From: Oenanthe sinensis
Lineage: Eukaryota > Streptophyta > Magnoliopsida > Apiales > Apiaceae
Length of the DNA: 64,000 nt
Direction of reading: 5' to 3'
Assembly: GCA_028671895.1 (NCBI GenBank)
Contig: CM053802.1
Span: forward strand, 36,866,201-36,930,200
This document shows positions 44,248 to 54,698 of the stretch, in pieces. A program made the position numbers and the translations under genes. Position 1 is the stretch's first letter, and each line of letters opens with the position of its first letter. The notes below the pieces were generated by a model. The model searched no databases. It was given only the letters and a program-made list of their open reading frames with translations, and was not told the origin of the DNA.

Positions 44248-44270
44248 ATTACATTTACTGATTGCAGGGA
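44248..44270 (+). promoter_or_regulatory. Splice-acceptor-like gag-pol boundary in E
   Basis: ACATTTACTGATTGCAG/GG. The pol frame is closed by TGA at 44259-44261 and opens exactly at TTG-CAG-GG. Pol is offset +2 (-1) from gag, unlike C and B (+1). Confidence 0.4.
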
Positions 44271-47200
44271 AACAGGAAAAACATTCTAGTGATTGATAAT
44301 GGATGTTCTGCACATATGACTGGAAATAAATCCCTGCTTTCAGAGTTTGAGGAGAAGGCTGGCCCAACAGTATCTTATGAAGATGGCAACATAGGAAGAA
44401 CATTGGGATATGGCAACATTGTGATTGGAAATGTCATCATTGAGAAAGTAGCTCTGGTTGAAGGACTCAAACATAATCTGCTAAGTGTGAGTCAAATGAC
44501 AGAGAGAGGTTATTCTATGGAATTTCATGGAACTCATTGTGAAGTGAAAAGCAAGAAAAATGGGAAAATAGTTCTTATTGGCCACAGACATAACAATTTA
44601 TTTGAAGCTAGCTTGGATGTTAATTCTAATGGTCCTTTAACCTGTCTACTTGGAAAGGCATCACCAATGAAAGATGGATTTGGCATAAAAAGTTGTGTCA
44701 CTTGAACTTTGGAAACATTAATGAATTGGTGAAGAAGGACCTAGTTAGAGGTCTTCTAAAAGTTCAATTTCACCCTGATGGACTCTGTGATTCATGTCAA
44801 AAGGCTAAACAAAAGAAGACATCTTTCAAGAGCAAAACTGAAAATTCAATTGATCATCCTTTTCATCTTTTACATCTTGATTTATTTGGTCCAGTAAACA
44901 TCTTGTCCATTGGAAAGAAGAAATACACTCTGGTAATAGTTGATGATTTCACTAGATTTACCTGGGTATACTTTATGCAAAAGAAGGATAAAACTACAGA
45001 GATAATTTTTGATCATATTGCAATGATTGAGAATGGATCAACTCACAAAGTAAAAAATCTAAGGAGTGACAATGGAGGAATTCTGCTCAACAAGAGGTAT
45101 TATTCAACAATTCTTAACACCTAGCACACCTCAAAAAAATGGTGTAGTTGAAAGAAAGAACAGAACTTTAATAGAAGCTGCCAGAACAATGCTAGAAGGA
45201 GCAAAACTACCTACTTACTTTTGGGCAGAAGCTGTGAACACTGCATGCATCACTCATAATTGTTCTTTAATAAACAAACATGGAATGACTCCATATGAAT
45301 CTTTGAAAGGAAGAAAGCCAAATGTCAAATACTTTCACATCTTTGGAAGCAAGTGTTTTATTCTCAAAACACATCCTGAATAATTGAAGAAGTTTGAACT
45401 TAAAACAGATGATGGAATTTTTGTTGGATATGCAACAACTTCTAAAACCTCTTCAAGAGCATTCAAAATATTCAACTTAAGGACAAAGACAGTCATGGAA
45501 TCAATTAATGTCTCCTTTGATGAAGGGAAGATAGCTAGGTTACATGATAAAGATGCACAGGAAACTCTGAGATTTGAGAATGAACTGCAGAAAATAAACT
45601 CTGTTGAACCAAACTCTGATGACATAAACTCTGTTCAACTAAACTCTGGCGATGAAAACTATGATTCTTTAAACTCTGATTCAGAATTGATTGAAATAGA
45701 AATTGAAGATTCTGCACATGTTAAGGGGGAACAACATCAATCAAATACTGACATTAGAGATCAAAACACAATAATTGAGATATCAGAATCTGACCAAACT
45801 CTGAACAACACAAACTCTGAAACCCTAAACTCTGGGATAAAAAATTCTGATACCTCAATCTCTGATAACTCAAACTCTGAGTACTTAAACTCTGAAGGAA
45901 GCACATCTTCAGGGGGAGGATCAGCATTTACAGATGAATCATTCTACGAAGGCAAAAATCATGGGGGAGCATCTAGTTTAAGAAATTTTCCATATCCAAA
46001 GAAGTGGACCAAAGATCACACACCTGATTTAATTATTGGTGATCTGGAAAGTGAAGTAAAGACAAGAAAAGCTACTCATAATGAATGTCTATTTCATAGT
46101 TTTCTTTCTCAATCAGAACCAAAGAAAGTTGAAGATGCTTTGAAGGATGCAGATTGGGTTACTGCAATGCAGGAAAAATTGAATGAGTTTGAAAGGAATG
46201 AAGTTTGGACATTAGTTCCTAGGCCAAAGAATAGATCTATTGTTGGCACAAAATGGGTATTCAGGAACAAGACAGACTCTGATGGAATAATTACAAGAAA
46301 CAAAGGAAGACTGATAGCCAAAGGTTATTCTCAACATGAGGGAATTGATTATGATGAAACCTATGCACCTGTAGCAAGACTTGAGGCAATCAGAATTTTT
46401 CTTGCTTATGCTACACATAAGAAATTCAAGGTTTACCAGATGGATGTTAAAAGTGCATTTTTAAATGGTGAACTTGAAGAAGAAGTCTATGTTGAACAAC
46501 CACCTGGTTTTGTTAATCCAAAATATCTAAAATCATGTCTACAGATTGGATAAAGCCTTATATGGACTAAAGCAAGCACCAAGGGCCTGGTATGAAACTC
46601 TGGCTCTATTCTTACTTGAAAATGGATTCACTAGAGGAACAATTGATAAAACCTTATTTTATAGAACTAATGGTAAGGATTTATTATTGGTGCAAATATA
46701 TGTTGATGATATAATATTTGGTTCCACTAATAAGAAACTCTGTGAAAGATTTTCAAAGTTAATGCAGTCTAGGTATCAAATGAGCATGATGAGAGAATTA
46801 AGTTATTTTCTAGGCTTACAAGTGAAACAAACTGAAGAAGGTATTTTCATTAATCAGTCTAAATATACAAAGAATCTACTCACTAAGTTTCAAATGCAAG
46901 ATTCTGCATCTGCTACAACTCCTATGGCTACTGCAACAAAGCTTGATCAAGACACTGGAGAACCTGTTGATGTTACATCATACAGAGGGATGATTGGTTC
47001 TCTACTTTACTTGACTGCTAGTAGGCCATGCATCATGTTTGCCACATGTCTATGTGCTAGATTTCAAGCAAATCCAAGAGCACCTCATTTAATTGCTGTG
47101 AAGAGAATATTCAGATATCTCAAGGGCACTGTTAATCTTGGCTTATGGTATCCTAGGAAGTCTGATTTTAAATTAATAGGCTATTCAGATGCTGACTTTG

Positions 47201-47646
47201 CAGGATGCAAAATTGACAGGAAAAGCACAAGTGGCAGTTGTCAATTTTTAGGTGGAAGACTTGTATCATGGTTCAGCAAAAAGCAGAAATCAATTTCAAC
47301 ATCAACTGCAGAGGCTGAATATATTGCTGCTGGAAGCTGCTGTGCACAGATTTTATGGATGAGAAATCAATTGCTAGACTATGGTTTGAAATTTTCAAAA
47401 ATTCCTATTTATTGTGATAACCAAAGTGCTATTGCAATGACAGGAAATCCAGTTCAACATTCTCTGACAAAGCACATCAGTATCAGATATCACTTCATAA
47501 GGGAACATGTGGAGGAAGGCACAATTGAATTACATTTTGTTTCTACAGATCAACAAATATCAGATATATTCACTAAGCCTTTGCCTGAAGCAACATTTAA
47601 CAAACTGGTTTCTGAATTAGGGATGGTGACAAGTGGCTCAACTTAG
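44262..47646 (+). pseudogene. pol: Element E pol: protease, integrase, RT, RNase H; lightly damaged
   Basis: Protease 44262-44705: LVIDNGCSAHMTG (DNG where DSG is usual), GLKHNLLSVSQM. Integrase: CHLNFGNINELV and GLCDSCQKAKQKK (44693-), LDLFGPVN (first Asp), RSDNG (second Asp, 45066) just before a small deletion, then TPQKNGVVERKNR (Glu). Linker 45590-45900 rich in NSD/NSE. RT: EVWTLVPRPKNRSIVGTKWVF, MDVKSAFLNGELEEEVYVEQPPGF, QIYVDDIIFGSTN (YVDD at 46699-46710). RNase H: YSDADFAGCKIDRKSTSGS, TAEAEYIAAGSCCAQILW, IYCDNQSA. Ends ELGMVTSGST, TAG near 47644. Breaks: frameshifts near 44680, 45070 and 46530; TAA at 45381. The C-terminal 366 residues (46546-47646) are uninterrupted. Confidence 0.92.
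45597..45900 (+). repeat. AAACTCTGA repeats encoding the E integrase-RT linker
   Basis: Eleven copies of AAACTCTG in 300 bases, nearly all in the phase that reads Asn-Ser-(Asp/Glu/Gly). The encoded linker is acidic and low complexity. Confidence 0.9.
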
Positions 47647-47799
47647 CTAATTTCAGACTCTTAGAGTATATGTCAGAGTATGGGATAAACTCTGATGACA
47701 ATGGAGTAAACTCTGATCATTGAAGCATCTAATCTCTGTTCACAAGTTATCGGTATTTGTAGTAAACACTGTCAGAGTGTGTGGTAAACTCTGATAGTA
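47647..47799 (+). other. Element E 3' UTR with AAACTCTGA repeats
   Basis: Non-coding sequence after the pol stop. Exact TAAACTCTGA at 47686, 47707 and 47785, and reverse-type TCAGAGT at about 47672 and 47772. The right edge, at the F LTR, is uncertain by about 20 bases. Confidence 0.75.
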
Positions 47800-48699
47800 T
47801 TGAAAGTCATATTACTAGTCCTATTTGTAATAAGTAGATGACAACTCAACTCAGATAAGAAAGCGAAGTAAATAATAAATATTGAATATAGAGGAAGAAC
47901 AAAAAGAAGCCAAGACAGGACATGACAAGACACAAAGACCACTACAGAAGAAATGAGAATCAACATTGTAGTTAGTCATCCGTGAACCAGACCAGTGCAC
48001 AGGGTGTCAACAATGTCAGTGAAGATTTGTCATCAAAAAGTTCAAGTGGTTAAAAATATTATTGTTGAAAAACAGAAGAGTCTTATCTACATCAACAATA
48101 GTCAAGCCTTTAATTTAATTCTCTATTAATTAATTAAATTAATTATTTAATTTAATTAGTAAATTAATTCACTCAGAATTAATTTATTTTTTAAATTAAT
48201 TAAAGGATTAATTAATTTAGAATTATTTTAGAATGACAGAAGATAGAAGCTAGAAGCTCAAAGGGATACGGTACTGACTTGAAGAAAAGACGGAAAAAGA
48301 AATGACACGGAAGAAATGCAAATTCATATATTCTTAAAGGTGGAACCCCGGTTGGAATTGATTTATCATTTCCAAGTGAAAAGGAGTTCGGTTCCACACG
48401 ATCAGGAGACCGCAGCTTAGAGCGTAAGGATTTATTTAATTAATAAATATTTTATTTATTTAGTAAATTATATTTATAAATATCTAAATAATATTAGATA
48501 TTTATTTTTATAATTTTTGAATTAAATTTATTATTTATTAATCAAAGATTATAAGCTGTGCGGGTCGAAAAGCATTTCTACGGAGCCTATCCACTAAATG
48601 ACGAAATAGGCCCCTGGTTATTTTAAATTGAAAGGGGCAGGTGTTTTTATGTTGTTAAAGAACCAATGGAAGCTTGCCACGTGTTCCACTCAAGAAGAA

Positions 48700-48990
48700 G
48701 AAGAAAGTCATACCGAAGAGTTGAAATGTAATACCGAGCATAATTAAAAAGTAATACCGAATGATTTAAAAGGTAATACCAAAATTACCTTTTAAAAAGG
48801 TAATACTGAAATCACCTTTTTAAAAGGTAATATCGAAATTATTTTTTAAAAGGTAATACCGAGCTTAATCAAAAGGTAATACCGAGTGAAAAAAAAGTAA
48901 TGCCCAGCTTTCTGAAAAGTAATACAAGGCTTAATTCTTGTTAAAAAGGTCATAGTGAAAAGTAATGCTGAAAAGTAATGCAAAACTTTT
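48700..48990. repeat. AAAGGTAATACCGA motif array in the F LTR
   Basis: About ten units of (A)AAAGGTAATACCGA or close variants (AATACTGAA, AATATCGAA, AATGCCCAG), some with inverted TTACCTTTT partners. The core TACCGA is that of the D arrays, but the flank is GGTAA instead of GTCTT. Confidence 0.88.
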
Positions 48991-48998
48991 CTAACCTC

Positions 48999-49006
48999 TA
49001 TAAATA
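48999..49006 (+). promoter_or_regulatory. TATA box of the F LTR
   Basis: CTATAAATATGAGGAG directly downstream of the motif array; D has the decayed CTAAAAATATGAGGAG here. Confidence 0.6.
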
Positions 49007-49420
49007 TGAGGAGATCACTTCTCATTTCAGAAGTAGAAAAACTTTCAAATTCAGTAATTTATCTTCAAAATTATATTCACAGACTTTCTGTGCAGGTTTG
49101 AGTTTAATTCCTTAAGTAGAACAATTCATGTCAAATTTGTTCTAGGAATTAAATGTTTATTCTACCGAATGTTGTAACACCCATTCAAGTTTAATATACA
49201 TATTTAACTTGAATCTTGTTTACTTACTTGCTAATTTCTATATCTTAAATGTTATATCATAAAAATAGAAAGCTAGTAAGTAAGCCTCCCCCAAACACTA
49301 CAAAGACTCTAACCCTCAGCTAAAGTAATAATTTAATTCCGCAAATTCTGAAAAGAATTTTAAATTGTTGTCAGTATCGCATTCAACCCCCCTTCTACAA
49401 TACTTTCGGGACCCAACAAT

Positions 49421-49432
49421 TGGCATTAGAGC
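49421..49432 (+). other. Primer-binding site of F
   Basis: TGGCATTAGAGC, two mismatches from the initiator-Met tRNA complement, two bases after the LTR end. Confidence 0.8.
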
Positions 49433-51285
49433 AAGCTGATTGTTATACAAATCAAGATCCGCAAACTGCTTATGTTATAACAAGCTGATTGATATACAAA
49501 GCATATGACCCGGTTTCGAGGAAAGTGGTCATTTCGTATTAGTAGGTTTATTCCGGAGCATTTGAATTTTATTGTGGATGATACGACTGTTTATGTTATA
49601 GTTCCACAAACTGCTCAAATGTAAAGATATGATAGATTTATCAGTGGGGAACTTTGAAGATTTTTTTTTCTAACTCTACTGATCATTCTAGTTTTTGTAC
49701 TTGTACTAAATGGATTTAAGAATCGTTAGAGGTCACAACTGAAGAATCATATGAGGCTAAAAGTAGCAAGACAAGATCAGGGCTGTGCTACAATATTCAA
49801 GAAGCCTGAACAAGCAAATGATGACAGAGACTGTGTTGAGTTAAAAACAGGTGCGTATTTTCATATGAATTGCTCACACTCACATAGTTGCACTTAAATG
49901 TCAAATCACTTCAAGTATTACTTGTTAAGGTATAAAAGATTAAAAGATGGTAAAATTATCTAAGTAGTCAGTAAAATTTGTAGATTACAGACTTAATCTA
50001 AAACTGACTTAGGTAATTAGAGATTGTTAAAATGTTAGACAATAACAGAAATGGAGTAGACAGAATTAGTAATTAAAATTGTTAGTTCGTCTATTCCATG
50101 TGCTTTTAGAAAATTATTGAATATCTGTAAATCTGCTTGACACCTGTCACAATTGTGTATAATGGTTAAAGTAGATAGTACTAAATTTTCTAATATACAT
50201 AACATGCCTAAAATGCATAATTCTTATCTATAATGCATTGAAGCTGAATGTTACCTTGTGTACTTATTTTCATGCTTGTTTGTTTAAATTTGAAAATACA
50301 TATCTTAGGACTTTCATAATGTTAGGCAAAGCATGTATAAGAAACACAATAGGGTAAAGACTGCTAGTCCACCTTAAGATAGGTTGGAATCACTAATCTC
50401 ATAGCCTTAAGACTACCTTGTCAAGGCTGCTGTGAATGAGAAGTGATCAGTCAAAGATAAGTGTGTGCATGTTAAGGTTGAAACTGTTGTTACCACTGTT
50501 GAAAGTAATATCTCTAACCCATCTGGACTCAATTGAAGATGAGTACCAAGAAGCTTAATCATTTGTGATTGCAAACTATGAAACAAAAGTCAAATGTTAT
50601 GTGATTTCGTGACATTTATTGTTCGAGGCATATTACTAGCACTGAAGCTCTACTATCATAGTTGGTTGAGAAAGCCTACCCAATGGTAACCTTTGGAGAT
50701 GACAGCAAAGGATGTACAAGGGACTTGACTATCATGAGTTTGGAATTGTCATCACTGGAAATATCTTTCTTGTCGACGGACTTAAGCACTAAGCACTATC
50801 TATAGGGCACTAGGGAATTCTTTATTGAGGGTTTTCTGGAAAATCATTGAAATAGAAAAGTGTTTGATTTCAAGCAAGAAAGATGGAAGATCACTCAACT
50901 GAGAGTGAATTGGAGATGTTCGTGCATTCAATAGATAATATATCACATATGGTGATTGATCACATCAAGCAGATCAAGTTAGAAGCAAAGTACTTTGAAG
51001 TTGAAGTGATTAACACAACATGCTTCTTTATTCAACAAGATCGTGAAAAGACATCATATGAGTTAATGGCTAACAAGAAGCAAACACTGAAGCTCTTTCG
51101 TGTGTTTGGAGGAAATTGATATTTATTGAAGATTTATATGAGCATCTTGGTAAGTTTAAAACTAAGGCTCATGGAACAATTATCCTCGGCTACTTATTGA
51201 AGTCTAAAGCTTTCAAAGTAAGATGTGATGTAAAACCAGAAGGTGATTGAAAGTCTGAATGTGTCGTCCTATTACACCAAGCTCC
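49433..51285 (+). pseudogene. Element F gag, protease and integrase remnants before L
   Basis: Strongly decayed. 50150-50330 resembles the Cys-rich Gag tail of D (NIHNMPKMHN and a Cys-poor version of the following part). 50640-50800 is protease-derived: ALLS then a stop, LVEKAYPMVTFGDDSKG, FLVDGLKH. 50883-51119 is open and ends in the integrase C-terminal part: EVEVINTTCFFIQQ, KTSYELMANKKQTLKLFRVFGGN. The integrase catalytic core is deleted. From 49433 to about 50150 I see no recognisable domain. Cut at 51285 by L. Confidence 0.6.
51281..51285. repeat. Target-site duplication of L, left copy (GCTCC)
   Basis: Directly before the L LTR start TGTTAGTG; identical to 60199-60203. Confidence 0.96.
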
Positions 51286-52816
51286 TGTTAGTGTAGGTGC
51301 CCTAGAGGCAATACAATAGACCTTTATGTCATTTGATTATTCAATAAACGTATTTATTATGACTTTAAATACTGCGATATATTTGTTAGCATAATAAATG
51401 TCCTTAGAATCATGATACACATTGTATAGTTTAGTACATGACTTGAACTTGAGATTATATAATAGATCATATTCTTAAATGTCCCTAGTCGAGTATTATT
51501 ATTATAGGACAATAATAATACATAAATAGACTAGTATGTTGTTTGACAGATAATCACATCTCATTGGTTATAAGTATGGGGATACTAAAGTCAACACATA
51601 GGTACATGCAGGAGTACATGGTACTGGACAGACCCACAGTGAGATTCTTCATATTTAATAAAGTCATAAGAAAGACTCATAGTGATAATGGTGTAATGAT
51701 CCTCTGACTTGAGATCATTATATTTCTGTACGAGGATTAATATACTTTGACTACATTAAAAGTTACCTTTGACCGGGTAATGATAAAAGTGGACATCGGG
51801 TATATCATGAGTCGTATGAGAAATATGAATGATAGATAAAGGATTTAACCCTCCTATAATTAGGAGAGATATTATTGGCCTCTTGATTGAGTGAGACTAT
51901 AAAATGCATGGCCGTGCTCAAATAATGATTTGTTTTCATAGTCTACTCATGGATCAAGTAAACCCGGATTAAATATTATAGAGGATGACTAAATACATGC
52001 CTCAAATTTAATCTATAATATATATGGTTAAATGGATTATATTACACGGAAACATTAATCACGAAAGGTTTTATCGAATCACGATTTAATTATTATTTAA
52101 TTGGGTAGCAATGATGTATTACTAGATACCGCTCATTATTTATAATTTTATTGGAGAATAAAATTATTGCTAATTAAATAATAGCCTATAGGGTCACACA
52201 CATAGAGCACTTAAAGGAATAGTTAATTTAAATTATAGATTTAAATTAATTGATGATTATTTGAATTTTATTATATTAATTAAGTGAGACTTAATTAATT
52301 GAAATAATAAAATTCGAATTTGAATTCTGCCCTTAATAATTAAGTATGACTTAGTTATTAATTAAATAATAGAAATTCGATTTTATTATTTAATCATAAA
52401 CCTACATGGGTTAGGTTTTGCTGATTGGGTCTCTTAACCAGCATTATAAATAGATAATGATAGGGTTAAGAGGGATTACGTTTTTGAGAAACAAAATCCC
52501 TGGAGGCAGCAGTAAGCACAGCAAGGCAGAAACAAATTCGAAATCATCAAAGGAGCTAGTACAATCCATTCCCTAATCAAGATCGTGGGATGTTCTTGAA
52601 GGTGCTCGTGTGGATACCATAGAGGTGTTTTCGAGAGGAAGACACAAGTCGTGAAAGCTAGGATCTCCGTTGAGTTCGTGTAAACCAAGACCAGACAAAG
52701 GTATGATTCCGTTTCACAATAATCAGTCTAGGCTTATACATGATCCTGCGTTTAGGGTTCCGAATTTTGTTATATTTACGTTTAATCCGCTGCGTTTTAT
52801 GCCTCGGAACCCAACA
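51286..52816 (+). repeat. Element L 5' LTR (1531 bp)
   Basis: TGTTAGTGTAGGTGCCCTAG ... CCTCGGAACCCAACA. TATAAATA at 52445-52452. Same length as the 3' LTR. A truncated relative lies at 34696-35784. No gene is seen in it. Confidence 0.97.
52445..52452 (+). promoter_or_regulatory. TATA box of the L 5' LTR
   Basis: TATAAATA in CAGCATTATAAATAGATAATG. Transcription would start about 30 bases on, leaving about 340 bases of LTR in the RNA. The twin is at 59827-59834. Confidence 0.65.
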
Positions 52817-52817
52817 A

Positions 52818-52829
52818 TGGAATCAGAGC
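52818..52829 (+). other. Primer-binding site of L
   Basis: TGGAATCAGAGC, one mismatch from the initiator-Met tRNA complement, one base after the LTR end. Confidence 0.9.
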
Positions 52830-53261
52830 TACGTGTATAAGGGACTGATTTGGTTACGTGTTTTATGTATTTGATGCATACATGCCTGTTTTGGTGACTG
52901 CCATGCCATGCTACTGCTTTGTCATAATCTGTTATGCCACTGCCATGCTACTGCAATGTTATAATCTGTTATGACATGATATGAATGATTTATATGCCTT
53001 ATTGCGATATGTATATTATGCATGAGGGTCAGTTTGTATAGTGATATAAACTGGTGGACAGATTGTGTTGGACATGATTTGTTAACTGGGATATGATAAA
53101 TATGTAATGATACATGCTTCTGAAACTGCATAAGTTGTAGTGGGGAAAAGGCTAACAGATATGATCTGTAGTTCATAAATTGATGATTTCTGAATAGGAC
53201 TGGTCTTCGAAAATAAAAAAAAATTCTGATTTCGAGCTTACCTGGCAGCTCGACCCCAGTC

Positions 53262-53340
53262 GGGGGCTGCCGCCCCCAGACCCCGCCCGAGGCTGCCACC
53301 CCGGACCCCGCCCAGGGGCTGCCTCCCCCGGACCCCCGCA
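53262..53340. repeat. GC-rich 26-bp tandem repeat islet in the L leader
   Basis: Three copies of GGCTGCC(N)CCCC(C)GGACCCCGCC with GGCTGCC at 53265, 53291 and 53317, an exact 26-base period. The run is roughly 80 percent G+C inside a strongly AT-rich region. GGGGGCTGCCGCCCCC can form a strong hairpin. K and A show nothing like it in the parts that can be compared. Confidence 0.9.
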
Positions 53341-54256
53341 TTATTTTTGTTGTGTACTTGAGCATGGTGTTGGTTATGGCCTTTGGACCCCTAGATTAAT
53401 GGTTTTTGGTTTTGGTTTTATAAATACGACTTGCATGTCGTTTTCTTCATTCTTGTAATTGTTTAACCTCGAATGTGACTCGAGTTTTCTTATGTAAGTA
53501 CATTAGTATAGGTTGTATTCAATTATTCCATGTAATGTGCTTGAAGATTGAAGGATGATCCAAGAAGAGGAGCAAGCACCCATGGATACAAGAAGAATGA
53601 AGACATGTAATTGTATTTATATTTTACCACCATAGATTGACTTTGATCCTTTCATTAGCTCGAAAGGATCACATTGGAAAGGGGCCATAACCAAGCACGT
53701 TTACATACTGCACTTTACATATTGATGTATGAATGTATGTGTAGAGTAGAAGATGCATGCTTTAATTAGATTAATGATGTATGCATGTATTAGATACGTC
53801 ACCCATGCCATGCTTGCCATGCTAAACAAGATAAAATCTGTAACGATTTAAGATTTTAAAATTAACAAACGATCATGAGATTCTTGTGTTTATGAAATAT
53901 GGATTTTTAAAACACGGAATCTAATATGGATTTTGATATCTATAATTGGGATTTTCTGACAAAAACGGATATGCGTATTCGTAAGGCTGATGGGTTTTAA
54001 GTGTGACCACTGGTATCCTCCATCTACCTGGGAAATGAACAATTTAAGATGTCAATTTGAAATATTTAGTTCAAGAAAAAATTGAGGATCTCTTCATGAT
54101 GTGATCATGATCGTCATAAATTTTATAAGCCCCTTAACAAAATATTAAGTTTTAATCGGATGCTTTCCAATGAATGAACACTCATCGAATCCTAGATCGA
54201 TTAGGGGAAAGACTGTCAGTGGCAGGGGACTCCTATCTATCGTGGTGAGATGCGAC

Positions 54257-54276
54257 GAATATAAACGGTTATATTC
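54257..54276 (+). promoter_or_regulatory. Conserved leader hairpin in L
   Basis: GAATATAAACGGTTATATTC: an 8-bp stem with loop ACGG, identical in K (20154-20173). A second AAACGGTTATATTC is at 54331-54344. A role in RNA dimerisation or packaging is inferred from its place between PBS and gag. Confidence 0.45.
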
Positions 54277-54698
54277 GGCCGTTGTATCATTGGGTCAAAC
54301 TTAACTGAGTCGTCATAATAAGGTGAAAGTAAACGGTTATATTCAACCATTATGAACTTAGAAGCATAGAGTTTGGTTAAAAATCTATTAGATAGATAAG
54401 ATCAATCGTTGCTCACCAAACTATCCAAGAATTATATATGATATAATTGACAACTGTTGTCTACCTAAATAATCATTTTTAAGGACTTCCAGGGGTTGTC
54501 TTTGGACATGACGAAATATGGATCTTGGCTCACTAGAAAGAATTATGGGATATACTTTCCAAATTAATAGTAAGGGCTATTAATTTCATAAAAATAATGG
54601 GAGATATATTATGAATATATCATAATCATTTGAACATAATAAATAACTCAGACAATCCAATGTTTATTTTGTGCTTTTATCGTTGTAGATACCAAGTA

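Larger units (their letters stand above)
41406..47799 (+). mobile_element. Element E: Sirevirus-type copia, mostly complete, inserted in D and cut by F
   Basis: 5' LTR, PBS, gag (751 codons), pol, and 3' UTR, all on the + strand; the 3' LTR is absent because the F LTR starts at about 47800. Coding decay is light: three stops in gag, three frameshifts and one stop in pol. Throughout the element the octamer AAACTCTG is strongly over-represented. Confidence 0.88.
47800..49418 (+). repeat. Element F 5' LTR (about 1.6 kb)
   Basis: Homology to the D LTR starts at TTGAAAGTCATATTACTAG (47800); the true TG start may be up to 20 bases earlier. Ends ...GGGACCCAACA before the PBS, with ATTCAACCCCCCTTCTAC near the end and TATAAATA at 48999-49006. 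The centre has a TACCGA array. No gene is seen in it. Confidence 0.82.
52830..54698 (+). other. Element L 5' leader
   Basis: About 1.9 kb untranslated. It contains a 36-bp direct repeat (CCATGCTACTGC at 52906 and 52942), a GC-rich 26-bp tandem repeat at 53262-53340, and near the 3' end the conserved hairpin. The last 0.7 kb matches the leaders of K and A. No gene is seen; frames here are chance. Confidence 0.8.

Noticed and set aside
44240..44270. Programmed -1 frameshift between gag and pol in E
   Set aside because: No slippery heptamer is seen, gag ends in TAA before the boundary, and C and B would need +1 instead.
48700..48990. Regular-looking short repeats as a CRISPR array
   Set aside because: Units are degenerate, spacing is irregular, there are no unique spacers, and the setting is a plant LTR.
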